The notes: a model not told the origin generated them from the sequence alone. Numbered from the stretch's first letter, positions 1 to 10,447 are shown. The stretch is DNA of 64,000 nt from Periplaneta americana (GCF_040183065.1 NC_091120.1:14500708-14564707); one strand, 5' to 3'. Translations and numbers: made by a program.

Positions 1-379
1 ACCGAGAGCTGGCTATACCACATTACCTGGGACGCTGGAACTGTGAAGTTGAATCTTATAATCGCTCTACGTATTGCGGTGTTCCAGCAGCACACGTTTT
101 AAATACGATTTCATACGTTGAAATTAATGTCACTCATAAAACGTAGAGGTGTTTAATTTTCTATGAGCCATAGTGATATTGTCATGAAACAAGTGGTATT
201 TTAAATGGCTGCGGGTTGAAAATATTAACTCTTAAAATTCAGATAAAAGTGTTAGTCTTTGTCTTCGCTTCAAGATGACTGGACCTATATCTGCCTTAGT
301 AGCAATCTTTCTATATTAGTTTCATACTTGTGCCAATAGTTGGTAACACCAGATTCGTGAAAACCTTTCAATATGAAGG
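1..379. other. No recognisable feature
   Basis: AT-rich sequence with no open frame, inverted repeat or tRNA-like motif that I can support. It runs up to the start of the AAT microsatellite block. Confidence 0.5.
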
Positions 380-383
380 TACC

Positions 384-429
<46 letters not shown>

Positions 430-575
430 TAAATAACAATAATAATAATAATAATACTAATAACAACAATAATAATAACAATAATAATAATAAGTTAATA
501 ATAATAATGATAACAATAAGTTAACAATAATAAATACCAATAATAATAATAATAACAATAATAATAATAATAATA

Positions 576-612
<37 letters not shown>

Positions 613-618
<6 letters not shown>

Positions 619-689
619 CTTACAAATGGCTTTTAAAGAACCCGGAGGTTCATTGCCGCCCTCACATAAGCCCGCCATCGGTCCCTATC

Positions 690-690
<1 letters not shown>
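613..690 (-). mobile_element. RTE-like family A LINE, 3' tail fragment 1
   Basis: Reverse complement of the last codons and tail of family A: the stretch matching AACCTCCGGGTTC plus the TACTTACTTAC tail. Truncated where the homology meets the AAT repeat after GGTCCCTATCA. Confidence 0.8.
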
Positions 691-745
<55 letters not shown>

Positions 746-856
746 GTTAAAAATAACAATAATAATAAGTTAATAATATTAATAATAATAAGTTAACAAT
801 AATAAATAATAATAATAACAATAACAATAATAATAACAATAATAATAATAATTTTA

Positions 857-927
857 ATTACAAATGACTTTTAAAGAACCCGGAGGTTCATTGCCGTCCT
901 CAGATAGGCCCGCCATCGGTTCCTATC

Positions 928-928
<1 letters not shown>
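857..928 (-). mobile_element. RTE-like family A LINE, 3' tail fragment 2
   Basis: Same LINE tail as fragment 1 but with the distinguishing GTCCTCAGATAGG variant, which reappears only in fragment 5. Confidence 0.8.
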
Positions 929-965
<37 letters not shown>

Positions 966-1050
966 TAATAACAATAATAATAAAAAGTTAATAATAACAA
1001 TAATAATAAGTTAACTATAATAATAACAATAATAATAACAATAATAATAA

Positions 1051-1123
1051 TACTTACAAATGGCTTTTAAAGAACCCGGAGGTTCATTGCCGCCCTCACA
1101 TAAGCCCGCCATTGGTCCCAATC

Positions 1124-1124
<1 letters not shown>
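1051..1124 (-). mobile_element. RTE-like family A LINE, 3' tail fragment 3
   Basis: LINE tail beginning TACTTACAAATGG, with CATTGGTCCCAATCAATAAT at its inner edge. Embedded in the AAT repeat. Confidence 0.8.
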
Positions 1125-1167
<43 letters not shown>

Positions 1168-1297
1168 TAATACATAACAATAATAATAATACTAATAACA
1201 ACAATAATAATAATAACAATAATAATAATAAGTTAATAATAATAATAATAATGATAACAATAAGTTAACAATAATAAATACCAATAATAATAATAAC

Positions 1298-1365
<68 letters not shown>

Positions 1366-1371
<6 letters not shown>

Positions 1372-1442
1372 CTTACAAATGGCTTTTAAAGAACCCGGAG
1401 GTTCATTGCTGCCCTCACATAAGCCCGCCATCGGTCCCTATC

Positions 1443-1443
<1 letters not shown>
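1366..1443 (-). mobile_element. RTE-like family A LINE, 3' tail fragment 4
   Basis: Counterpart of fragment 1 in the second higher-order unit, about 753 bp downstream. Nearly identical (GCTGCC instead of GCCGCC). Confidence 0.8.
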
Positions 1444-1477
<34 letters not shown>

Positions 1478-1584
1478 GTTAAAAATAAAATAATAATAAG
1501 TTAATAATATTAATAAAAATAAGTTAACAATAATAAATAATAATAACAATAATAATAACAATAACAATAATAATAATAATTTTA

Positions 1585-1655
1585 ATTACAAATGACTTTT
1601 AAAGAACCCGGAGGTTCATTGCCGTCCTCAGATAGGCCCGCCATCGGTCCCTATC

Positions 1656-1656
<1 letters not shown>
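1585..1656 (-). mobile_element. RTE-like family A LINE, 3' tail fragment 5
   Basis: Counterpart of fragment 2, about 728 bp downstream, sharing the GTCCTCAGATAGG variant. Confidence 0.8.
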
Positions 1657-1703
<47 letters not shown>

Positions 1704-1704
<1 letters not shown>

Positions 1705-1788
1705 TTTACTTACTCACAATGGCTTTTAAGGAACCCGGAGGTTCATTGCCCGCCATCGGTCTCTATCCTGAGCAAGATTAATCCAGTC
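1704..1788 (-). mobile_element. RTE-like family A LINE, 3' tail fragment 6
   Basis: The longest of the six tails. It continues past the point where the others stop, into CCTGAGCAAGATTAATCCAG, which is normal family A sequence, and has lost about 20 bases (CGCCCTCACATAAG region) internally. It may be the original insertion from which the shorter array members derive. Confidence 0.8.
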
Positions 1789-1800
1789 CCAAGTATCATT

Positions 1801-2470
1801 GTACTAAATTTTTTTCTTTGAAATATCTCAAAGAATAACCCCCTAAAATTAATGACATTACTTACGGCTCACTCTGTATATACGTCGTTAAAATATAATT
1901 TGTTGTTGGAAATAGAAGGGTGTGATCAAAATAGGGATAATTATTATAAATTCATATCCCACATTCATATTCTTTCTTCCATGCGCTCTATTGTTGATTT
2001 TTATGGTGTAATATTCGAATAACATTATTAACTCACTGTATATCGGATAGTCACGTAATGACAACAGACACACGTGCGCGAAGTCGGCTGTTAATGTAAT
2101 ACGGATGTTTGTTCTTGTTCGCGTCTAAATAATTTCAAAGAAATAAGGACTCAGCTTTAAAACTGTTAGCAATGATGTTTGTATATCAAGAAAGTCCAGT
2201 GTGAAATCTGTCTACCATCGATTACGTGTATAAATGCCAAACTTCAAAACGAAGTGGAGTGGAGTTCATTGAACTGTAAACAGGTTCGTCCTGGATCTAT
2301 AGGAGCCAGCAGGGGCGTGAAACTAACATTTTCTTTTCCTTTTCCTGGTTCGTTGTGAGTTCAGTAAGACTTTGATCCACAAAGAGAATCGATTGAAATA
2401 TTACTTATAGAAAAGTAGCAGTGGAACCAACGATTCCGATTGACGTAAATGTGTCTTTGTTCTTAAGTTA
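1801..2470. other. No recognisable feature
   Basis: Moderately AT-rich sequence. No coding frame, terminal repeat or tRNA-like head recognised. Confidence 0.45.
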
Positions 2471-2687
2471 ATGTAAAGAAATAATTTATCAAGAACAGCC
2501 ATGACAGCCTACTACCTCTACATAAGATGATGCAACGTTCTTGTTTGTACAATTCCAAATTATTTTCCCAACCCAGAATCTAATTACAATGTAAAGAAAT
2601 AATTTATCAAAATAGCCATGATACTATCTCTACATAAGATGATGCAACGCTCTCGTTTGTACAATTCCAAATTATTTTCCCAACCCG
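2471..2687. repeat. Tandem duplication, unit about 117 bp, two copies
   Basis: AATGTAAAGAAATAATTTATCA begins at 2471 and again at 2588. Both copies continue through TACATAAGATGATGCAACG to TATTTTCCCAACCC. The second copy has a short deletion in the CATGACAGCC region. Confidence 0.85.
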
Positions 2688-2786
2688 AAAAGGTCATGGT
2701 TTCTCATGTAATTTGTACACTGCTTATCTAGCCCCATCTGTAATAATGGCATGCTTTTAAACGCGATTCAACATGAAATTTTTTGT

Positions 2787-2938
2787 AGGTTAGGTTATTT
2801 TACGATGCTTTATCAACAGATTAGGTTATTTAGCGTCTGAATGAGATGAAGGTGATAATGCCGGTGAAATGAGTCCGGGGTCCAGCACCGAAAGTTACCC
2901 AGCATTTGCTCATACTAGGTTGAGGGAAAACCCTTTTG
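2787..2938 (-). mobile_element. SINE type 1, 3' part only
   Basis: Reverse-complement match to the full SINE at 53437-53684: the ATTTTACGATGCTTTATCAAC end, then GCGTCTGAATGAGATGAAGG, GAGTCCGGGGTCCAGCACC and GGTTGAGGGAAAACCC. The tRNA-like head is missing, so the copy is 5'-truncated. Confidence 0.8.
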
Positions 2939-3347
2939 TACGTTGTAATACGAGTATAGCAAGAGGATTAAATGTTTTGCTGTTATAAAAGTTTACATTA
3001 TATTAAGTGTATAGTTTTAAACATAGATAATTAAATAGAGTTTTAAACGTCTTTATTTTCTGATCATTTAGCATATCGATTTTATTGTCTTTTCCTAACC
3101 GTTTTTAACTTATCGCGAGTTATGCAAAAGCTGTTTAGGAAATCGGTTTATTACATTCAGGATGTAACCGTTACTGAGCAGTTGAGAACTGGTATAGACA
3201 CACCCTCGCGATTTTAATTGTGTGAATGTTTAGTCGCAAAAATTAAACGCGTGGTTTTTAACGCGTTTGAACGCACATGCGACTGTAATCGCAGCGATTA
3301 AAAGGATGTAGCCAGACCTATTATTGTGGTGACGCGACTGTCGTTAG
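2939..3347. other. No recognisable feature
   Basis: Unassigned AT-rich sequence between a SINE fragment and a hAT-like element. Confidence 0.4.
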
Positions 3348-3573
3348 CAGTGTTGCCACTTTTGGTACAATTGTAGGATTTGGTACAATTTTAAGTGCTC
3401 TGTACTCTGGTACGTACAACTACTTTTCTGGTACAATTTCCAATTATTTGGTACAATCTGTACTTTCTTATATTTTTTAGTAGGCCTATGATAACAAACA
3501 TTATTATAACTGGCTTTAATGAAGTTGAAAAAATTATTATGATTGCTACCAAGTTGGTAGTACAAATGCTGTG

Positions 3574-3620
<47 letters not shown>

Positions 3621-4288
3621 TTTATATGATTCCATTATTTCATTTGTAATTATCATTTTAATTAAATGCCATTAATTTAATTATTTCTTTGTACTTTTAT
3701 TATATGTTATTGCCAATGTTTTTGTTATATTGTTTGTGCTGAACTGTAATTGGCCTCTGGCTGTTGTACAGCACATTAAATATAAGTAAATAAATTATTA
3801 TCGGCAGTCGAAGATCAGATTTACAGCTCGCTTGAAGATCTACACATTAACAGAGAATGTAAATAATTAGAAACTGATATTGAAGTTTTATTTTCTTTCA
3901 TTCGTCTCTTGATCCTTTGGCCATTGTTGACATAGATTACTACGATAACTATTACTCCTACAAAAATTAGGACTGGACTGATCATTATGGAGTCATTCTA
4001 TTAAATTTTTCACGAAGGATAGCCACTATTTGTTTTTTTTTTAATATGCGTGATTTTGTTTGTTAAAATAAAACATGCTTGCAGATACATGTATTCCTTA
4101 TTTTCGTAGTCTCCCTTGTCTATGTAAATGTGTCCATTCTCTTTTTTCTGTATTTATAATTTGTACAGGTGTCTTCACGAGAAAATTTGGCTGGTACAAA
4201 TTTGGTACATTGTAGAAAAAATCTGTACATTCTGGTACAGTTTTCAGAGAAATCTGGTACATTTTATTTTCGGCCAGTGGCAACACTG
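3348..4288. mobile_element. hAT-like DNA transposon, non-autonomous, with GGTAC subterminal repeats
   Basis: Terminal inverted repeat CAGTGTTGCCACT at 3348 and AGTGGCAACACTG at 4276. Flanks are GTCGTTAG (3340-3347) and ATCATTAG (4289-4296), agreeing at six of eight bases and both fitting the hAT duplication rule (T at position 2, A at position 7). Each end carries a cluster of the core TGGTACA (about five within 130 bp on the left, four within 100 bp on the right), resembling the subterminal transposase-binding repeats of hAT elements. No transposase remains. An (ATT)n run lies inside at about 3574-3615. The assignment is inferred from structure, not protein. Confidence 0.75.
3574..3616. repeat. 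(ATT)n microsatellite
   Basis: About fourteen ATT units inside the hAT-like element. Confidence 0.9.
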
Positions 4289-4296
4289 ATCATTAG

Positions 4297-5054
4297 TTCA
4301 AATGAATCACACGAACAGGAACGGCTCTACAAGCACTAGAGACCGTTTAGTTTAGACGCAGATTAGCTGCAATCAAGTAATTGTGTACATTGTCTGACGC
4401 TATTATTCTGAATAGTGTCGAAAAACACGTCTGACCACGAATCAAACGGTGACGATAATCTCGTAGCTAAATAATCTGCTTGACACTGATAGAATAATAA
4501 TAGTGACAGAAAAAGGACTAGCGTTTTATGTATAATAAATAATTACAAGAGTGTAGTGATTGCAATTAAAGTCTCCGAATAACTTTTAAAATTGTCCTTT
4601 TATTTATCTTTGCAACAAAATCCCTAGTGAACCAGCGCTTGCTTTATCCGTCGCAGTGTGAGCATCACAATACATTTATACGACAGCGATTTTTCGGTCG
4701 CAGCGACAAGGAATCGAAAGTATGCGCTTTGCCTTAGCCTGGAAGTTGTTGAGATAGCGACAGGATTCGCCGTATGTAGTAGCAACTCTATCGCCAGAGT
4801 ACCCTGACCCACAAGGTGAATTTTGTGTCAGATGTGTACCTATTCTTATCTGACCAGCTACTTGATCTGAAAACAGATGGAGTAACAGAGAAAAGATAAT
4901 GATAATGATGTTACCAGCGCGGAGAAACATGTACTGGCATTTGCAAACAATTCGCATATGGTAGGCCTATAACATCAATGAAACTATATGTCGTGGAACA
5001 AGCCACAAAGAGCGCCACTATCTACACAGGGTGAGCTGATTTGACAATCTTTGT
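4297..5054. other. No recognisable feature
   Basis: Open frames of 60-90 codons occur on the minus strand, but they lack any recognisable domain and I treat them as chance. Confidence 0.4.
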
Positions 5055-5212
5055 CGAGCCGTAGATGGGAGGATAATATTAAAATGGATTTCTGGGAGCT
5101 GGGATATGATGCTAGGGACTGGATTAATCGTGCTCAGAATAGGGACCGTTGGTGGGCTTATGTGAGGGCGGCAATGAACCTCTGGGTTCTCTAAAAGCCA
5201 TAAGTAAGTAAG
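5055..5212 (+). mobile_element. RTE-like family A LINE, 3' end fragment
   Basis: Plus-strand copy of the last about 50 codons of family A: CGTAGATGGGAGGATAATAT, then a diverged frame corresponding to YDARDWINRAQNRDRWWAYV, then the stop and a TAAGTAAGTAAG tail. Strongly 5'-truncated, as is usual when target-primed reverse transcription aborts early. Confidence 0.85.
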
Positions 5213-5566
5213 AAAAATGTGTATTAAAGCTGGTTTTCAAAGACCACCTTCTACACCAATCCACATAGTCGCCTGAGAGTGAACTGCGCGCATCAACGTT
5301 TGCTATTGACATATCAACCAACAGTGGACCGAATTGCAATTCGTTGTGAATTATTACGTTCCAAACAGTGTGAGTTATTTACAGTACAGTATAATTCTAA
5401 ACGCTCGAGCGAAGTTCACAAGACTGTGTGTTACGGAAACAAGAACTGTGTTTATTTACAATTAGCTATTAAAAATCGGACACATGTATATATGAACTTT
5501 TCTTTTCATAATGGCATCAGGAATAAGTTCCTAGAATATTGCACGATCTTCGTGATTCATCCTGTA

Positions 5567-6121
5567 TAGAGGTGGCCAAATTATTAGACTAAAACTTTTT
5601 TTTTAAGAATAGAATTCGTCATATATCACTATAATTCACAGAGTCTAAATTGTTGTTTACATCTTGTGGTATATTTTCAAACGGCTGGATATCTTTTGTC
5701 TGGCTGTGTTGGTACTACTGGTATTTTAATTATATAATGAAGAAGATATTCAACAGTCTGTTGTTTCATGGCCTGCAAATAGGCAGGATAATATGAACCC
5801 AATTGAAAATCTGTAGTCTATACTGAAAATGAAACTAAAAAAAAGTTTACAACAAAACTTGGACTCATTGAAGCATTGTCTGATATCTGGCTAAATAATG
5901 CTCATATTCAAAGAAAGTGTCAAACTTTGGTTTCCAGCATCCATGAAAAAGAAGCATGTTAATGAAGAATAAGGGAATGCTCACAAAATATTACTAACCT
6001 CCAGACTGAACTTCCTGTTCATTATTTCAGTGCAAAATACATTTCTGTTCATTATTTCTGCCGATAAATACAGCTTTGTTGCATATGTAATCACTTTAGT
6101 CTAATAATTTTGACACCTCTG
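5567..6121. mobile_element. Tc1-like DNA transposon, internally deleted
   Basis: Terminal inverted repeats of about 30 bp (AGAGGTGGCCAAATTATTAG on the left, the complement of CTAATAATTTTGACACCTCT on the right) are bounded by TA at 5565-5566 and 6122-6123, the Tc1/mariner target. The inside retains the C-terminal part of a transposase on the plus strand (about 5772-5955). The element is about 555 bp, roughly a third of an intact Tc1. Confidence 0.85.
5772..5960 (+). pseudogene. Tc1-type transposase C-terminal remnant
   Basis: Translation of the plus strand gives VSWPANRQDNMNPIENL followed by a stop, then SILKMKLKK. This is the Tc1 signature around the last catalytic acidic residue (family form WP..SPDLNPIENLW) with the acidic position altered to N and several frameshifts. 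The next stretch, in another frame, reads as the usual terminal helices ending near a lysine-rich tail. It cannot encode an active enzyme. Length and frames match decay inside the surrounding TIRs. Confidence 0.75.
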
Positions 6122-6173
6122 TATATACTCGTATTTATATCTCAAACCGCAAAAAGTAGAATGTAACTAGATA

Positions 6174-6291
6174 TTTTTATTGGGTTATTTTACAACGCTG
6201 TATCAACATCTAGGTTATTTAGCGTCTGAATGAAATGGTGATAATGCCGGTGAAATGAGTCCGGGGTCCAGCACCGAAAATTACCCAGCAC
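6174..6291 (-). mobile_element. SINE type 1, 5'-truncated copy with target duplication
   Basis: Reverse-complement copy of the 3' half of SINE type 1 (ATTTTACAACGCTGTATCAAC ... TCCGGGGTCCAGCACCGAAA). The 12-bp flank TGTAACTAGATA occurs at 6162-6173 and 6292-6303, a clean target-site duplication that fixes both ends. Confidence 0.9.
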
Positions 6292-6384
6292 TGTAACTAG
6301 ATAAAGAAACATTATTAAAATGAAGAAAAATTACAAATAATGTTTTACATACAACTGTATGTATATATATGTATATATATATAT

Positions 6385-7051
6385 ATTGTACGAAATGGAA
6401 ATATAAAAATTGGAAATTTATCTTTTGAAGAGGTGGAGAAGTTCAAATATCTTGGAGCAACAGTAACAAATATTAATGACACTCGGGAGGAAATTAAACA
6501 TAAAATAAATATGGGAAATGCCTGTTATTATTCGGTTGAGAAGCTTTTGACATCCAGTCTGCTGTCAAAAAATCTGAAAGTTAGAATTTATAAAACAGTT
6601 ATATTACCGGTTATTCTTTATGTTGTTAAACTTGGACTCTCACTTTGAGGGAGGAACATAGGTTAAGGGTGTTTGAGAATAAGGTGCTTAGGGAAATATT
6701 TGGGGCTAAGGGGGATGAAGTTACAGGAGAATGGAGAAAGTTACACAACACAGAACTGCACGCATTGTATTCTTCACCTGACATAATTAGGAACATTAAA
6801 TCCAGACGTTTGAGATGGGCAGGGCATGTAGCACGTATGGGCGAATCCAGAAATGCTTATAGAGTGTTAGTTGGGGGGCCGGAGGGAAAAAGATCTTTAG
6901 GGAGACCGAGACGTAGATGGGAAGATAATATTAAAATAGATTTGAGGGAGGTGGGATATGATGACAGAGAATGGATTAATCTTGCTCAGGTTAGGGACCA
7001 ATGGCGGGCTTATGTGAGGGCAGCAATGAACCTCCGGGTTCCTTAAAAGCC

Positions 7052-7093
<42 letters not shown>

Positions 7094-7095
7094 AA
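6385..7095 (+). mobile_element. RTE-like family A LINE, 3' half
   Basis: 5'-truncated LINE entering just downstream of the RT catalytic region ([20 protein letters not shown]) and running through the thumb and C-terminal domain ([34 protein letters not shown]) to the stop after AAMNLRVP. Two overlapping frames (6340-6648 and 6645-7046) show one frameshift near 6640, where the usual [10 protein letters not shown] reads YVVKLGLSL. The (AAGT)n tail follows from about 7048 to 7093. Family A is called RTE-like from its RT/C-terminus organisation and short tandem tail. Confidence 0.9.
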
Positions 7096-7112
7096 GTATG
7101 TATGTATGTATG

Positions 7113-7156
<44 letters not shown>
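7047..7156. repeat. Compound microsatellite (AAGT)n-(ATGT)n-(AT)n
   Basis: Begins as the LINE tail of AAGT units, changes to ATGT at about 7098 and to AT at about 7118. The order suggests that slippage of the LINE tail seeded the later repeats. Confidence 0.9.
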
Positions 7157-7159
<3 letters not shown>

Positions 7160-7379
7160 GAGCTGGTTGGCAAGTTGGTATAGCGCTGGCCTTCTATGCC
7201 CAAGGTTGCGGGTTCGATTCCGGGCCAGGTCGATGGCATTTAAGTGTGCTTAAATGTGACAGGTTCATGTCAGTAGATTTACTGGCATGTAAAAGAACTC
7301 CTGCGGGACAAAATTCCGGCACATCCGGCGACGCTGATATAACCTCTGCAGTTGCGAGTGTCGTTAAATAAAACATAAC

Positions 7380-7381
<2 letters not shown>
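7157..7381 (+). mobile_element. SINE type 2, tRNA-headed, near full length
   Basis: The 5' part is tRNA-like: box A region TTGGCAAGTTGGTATAGCGC and box B GGTTCGATTCC. The unique body contains CTGGCATGTAAAAGAACTCC and the 3' end is GTGTCGTTAAATAAAACAT. Related copies lie at 45593-45818 (minus) and 53141-53372. It lies between AT-dinucleotide runs. RNA polymerase III would be expected to transcribe from the internal promoter. Confidence 0.9.

Positions 7382-7420
<39 letters not shown>
7382..7420. repeat. (AT)n microsatellite
   Basis: Uninterrupted AT dinucleotides directly after the SINE. Confidence 0.9.
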
Positions 7421-7421
<1 letters not shown>

Positions 7422-7522
7422 TGAGTGTGCATAGAGATTTAATCAATCAATATACAGCGTTGACCAACCAATGCAATGGAGCCGGAAATAATCTGATCGA
7501 TGTACCTAATATATGATTATTA

Positions 7523-7568
<46 letters not shown>

Positions 7569-8190
7569 TGTTATTTGCATCCCTATCATCCTTACGGATT
7601 TACAAAATTAAGACCGTGTTTCAAATACTGAATTTGGGATCCCTAGTTCTCGAATATATCGGTTAATAACATACCATTTTTTCCACCTATACATGAGATG
7701 ATAGATTGCTCTGCAGTCTATAATTAGCAGCGGCTACTGACAAACTCACTTAGTCAGCAGTGTTTACGTTGCCTACGTTCCGCAAGTGAAGAAGTTTTAT
7801 GGTGCGAGTTGTAGTATGGAGCAAGTCCCGTACATCTGGACAGTTTCATTCAAATGGGGAGGTATAAATATTTAACACTCTTTCAACAATTTCTTCTTTC
7901 CTCAAACACCTACAGTGAGTGCTACTGGGAAGTCAGTGACGTTAGAAAGTGGGCTGCTGGAAAATCCTGCGTGCCATTATCTGTACCTGCGCTTTTCTTA
8001 AAGTGATGTGTGCAGCGTCGATTTCTAGATTTTAGCCTGTTTTTACTTCTATTGAGACACTATTGTGGCACTATGAGAACGGTTTTCGAGACTTCAGCAG
8101 GAAATTCGCGTTATCAGTATCACTGACGAACGTCTGTCTGTATACCTACAACGATTTCTCCCACTGGACGGATTTTGTTCACATTAAGAA
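7421..8190. other. No gene seen; (ATT)n at about 7520-7566
   Basis: One ATT microsatellite. The rest carries no supported feature. Confidence 0.45.
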
Positions 8191-8194
8191 TATA

Positions 8195-9099
8195 TAGGGT
8201 GTTAAAAAAAGGAATCCAATATGTTAGGAGGTGGTAGTATGCATCAAAACAAGAAAACATTTCTAATAAACATGGGTCCTATAACATATACTTTCTGAGA
8301 TCTGAACACTTGTTCATAGGAGGTTCTCAATATGACGTCCATTTATGGCAATGCATTTTTCTATCCTACAATACAGCAGACTACCAGATAATCATACCGT
8401 AGTTGACACCCCTGGCATGGAATAATGATACGTCACAAGGAATACTGAAAACAAAAGTTTGGTTGCAGATATGAGCGGGGTTCAGCAGAGATGGTGTTGT
8501 GAATTTTCGTAATTAGCATGTGTGGGCTGATGAAAATTCCCATGCGCTTGAAGAAACAAGGCAACAGCACCGATTCTCAATCAACGTATGGGCAGGCGTT
8601 CTTTGCGATAGATTAAGGGCCATACGTGCTACCACAGAGATTAACTGGGGCTCATTATCAGGATTTTCTAATTAATATATTGCCTACCTTGCTGGAGTGT
8701 GTGCCATGTCAGCAAAGACTACAGATGTGGTTCATGCATGATGGCACACCAGCACATTTTTTCAGCAATGAGCGTAAACCCCTGACGCTGACATTTCAGG
8801 ACTGCTAGATTGATTGTGGAGGCCCCACACCTTGGCCTACACGTTCCTCAAATCTAAATCCCCTAGAATTTTGGTTAGCAAGAACAACCAGGTCAATTTC
8901 AAAGAGTTCGTGATTCCTTATGCCGAAGGGCAGAGGACTGAATTTCCATGAATGGACGTCATATCGAGCATCCCCTACGAACAAGTGTTCAGATCTCAGA
9001 AAGTATGTGTTGTAGGACCTATGTTTATTAACATTTTTTATTGTTTTAATGCATACTAGCACCTCCTAAAATATTGGATACTTTTTCCTCAATACCCTG
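8195..9099. mobile_element. Tc1/mariner-superfamily element with long inverted repeats
   Basis: The left end (TAGGGTGTTAAAAAAAGG, then a run containing TAGTATGCATCAAAACAA and TTTCTGAGATCTGAACACTTG) is matched in reverse at 8930-9099, giving inverted repeats of about 150 bp. TA flanks the element at 8193-8194 and 9100-9101. Between them lies a degraded transposase on the plus strand. Total about 905 bp. Confidence 0.85.
8575..8905 (+). pseudogene. Tc1/mariner-type transposase remnant
   Basis: Two frames together show the typical order: LPQRLTGAHYQDFLINILP at about 8629-8685, MWFMHDGTPAHF at about 8728-8763 (second catalytic Asp in the HDG motif), and TRSSNLNPLEFW near 8840-8875, where the third catalytic acidic residue of the usual SPDLNPLDFF motif has become N. 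Stop codons and at least two frameshifts are present, and the N-terminal DNA-binding half is missing. It is therefore inactive. Confidence 0.8.
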
Positions 9100-9101
9100 T
9101 A

Positions 9102-9929
9102 GTAGTGAATTTATCCAGAAATGATCCACGTGAAATTTATTTACTTTTAATAAAATAATGTTAATATTCTTATATAGAATCAAAACAAAATTGTAATGAA
9201 CTCGAAATAAGCTCAAACGAATTATTTGCCTTATTTATTATTGAAATTCAGAAATATAGAAATTGGCCTGCTCATGTCCATTGGATGACATGAGGAACGT
9301 GTCCAAAAATCAATGAAATAATACCGCTATCTGACGGCGATAGCTTCACACACCTCATTCAAAATGAAATACAGTAGAGTTTAGTAGCGTATTTTAGGAA
9401 AACGATTGACTAAATTCGCAATATCCGAGTCAATTTAATAGAGCAGTGCATTTTGATAACGTGTCGATTGAACGAATCTTAATTTTGTCCTTTAAATTTT
9501 CAGAAATTCGAAAATATTCGTCCCTCAGAGCAATTTTAAATTGTACGAAGTCGTGACAACGCTGTAAAAGATTATTGCCTGGAGTCAACACTACAGCTCG
9601 CGTGTACTTTACAACTATGGAGGAGAGAACAAGAAATGTGAAAAGTTAATGTAAACACAAACAGTCGAATTTAAAGACAGCTCTGGAAATTTACTTTCTC
9701 TTTTGTAAGTTTATCGGTTATCTTTGTAAATTGAAGTGGGAGGCAACTATTTCTAATTGGCGGAAACAAAACACTGCTTGCAAACTTCTATCGACACGTT
9801 TAAAACAGAAACAATAAACCGTACACCATCGTCCTCAATTTTAGGAGCTGACAATTTTATCTCTACAGCAATGAATATAAAACCAGAACTAATTACATTA
9901 TTCGTATGACGTATTTTTTTCTTACGACA
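9102..9929. other. No gene seen; diverged match to 43960-44120
   Basis: Around 9390-9550 (AGGAAAACGATTGACTAAAT ... AGAGCAGTGCATTTTGATAA) the text resembles 43990-44120 in order and spacing, so both may be parts of an old dispersed repeat. Nothing else recognised. Confidence 0.35.
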
Positions 9930-10228
9930 TTAAAACTGCACTACGACTGCACTGTTGGAAATAACGGAAGACATCCGAAAAGCTATGGACGAACGTAAAA
10001 TTACAATACTGACACTACTAGACTTAAGTAAAGCGTTTGACACTGTAAATATCGACTTACTGTCGAGAAAATTACGATCTCTCCAACCTATCAGAAAGCA
10101 CAGTTTCTTGGTTCTCCTCTTATCTCAGCGAACGTCAGCAGTGTGTTTCCATTGGAAGTCGACTTCCTCATGACGTATCGTTGATTCTGGAATCCCACAG
10201 GGATCTGTTCTATCACCACTACTAATCG
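9930..10228 (+). mobile_element. Jockey/CR1-like LINE fragment, RT domain
   Basis: The plus-strand frame from about 9952 reads MDERKITILTLLDLSKAFDT, the reverse transcriptase motif A region (catalytic Asp of LLDLSKAFD). After frameshifts, ESGIPQGSVLSPLL-like text at about 10185-10225 corresponds to the following RT motif. The fragment ends where a tRNA-headed SINE begins at about 10231, and no RT sequence continues beyond it. Upstream endonuclease and downstream YADD motif are absent. Confidence 0.8.
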
Positions 10229-10230
10229 GG

Positions 10231-10447
10231 TGGAGTTCCTGGGTAGCTCAGTTGGTAGAGCGTTGGTACGTTCAACCAGAGGTCCCGGGATCGATACCCG
10301 GCCCCGGAACAATTTTTCCCTTGAAATTATACAATTCAAGTGTTTAAAATTGTACGCTTTTCTGAGAAGCCGTCCAAAAGACAACAGAATTGTACTTAAC
10401 GTTTCTTGTTGCTCTGTACTAAAGGATATGACTAACAGCTGACCCGG
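10231..10447 (+). mobile_element. SINE type 5 with a well-preserved tRNA-like head
   Basis: The first about 78 bases fold as a tRNA: acceptor TTCCTGG/CCCCGGAA with one mismatch, D stem GCTC/GAGC, anticodon stem TTGGT/ACCAG with loop ACGTTCA (GTT in the anticodon position, Asn-like, but C instead of T at position 33) and T stem CCGGG/CCCGG. The T loop begins ATC rather than TTC. The 140 bases after the head are not tRNA, so I call a SINE, not a functional tRNA. The end is placed at the GTAAGTAAGT run. Confidence 0.7.

Larger units (their letters stand above)
380..1704. repeat. (AAT)n microsatellite array with a higher-order repeat of about 730-750 bp
   Basis: Long runs of AAT/TAA are interrupted by AAC, TTAAC and CCAAT variants and by five short LINE 3' tails. 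The variants recur in the same order: a TACTAATAACAAC stretch at about 450 and about 1190, AAATACCAATAA at about 530 and about 1273, LINE tail 1 (613) and tail 4 (1366), and the GTCCTCAGATAGG tail variant at 857 and 1585. The array therefore carries roughly two copies of a unit of about 730-750 bp rather than simple slippage. The Asn-rich and Ile-rich reading frames across it are microsatellite translations, not genes. Confidence 0.85.

Noticed and set aside
330..524. Open frame of Ile and Asn runs
   Set aside because: It is a direct translation of the (AAT)n microsatellite.
380..1704. CRISPR-like array (repeated 75-bp blocks with spacers)
   Set aside because: The blocks are LINE tails, the spacers are AAT repeats, and the sequence is eukaryotic.
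7102..7421. Frames with YIYIYI runs
   Set aside because: AT microsatellite plus SINE type 2 read in both directions.
10231..10308. Functional tRNA gene (Asn-like GTT)
   Set aside because: Good cloverleaf, but one acceptor mismatch, C instead of T before the anticodon, an atypical T loop, and a SINE-like body directly after it.
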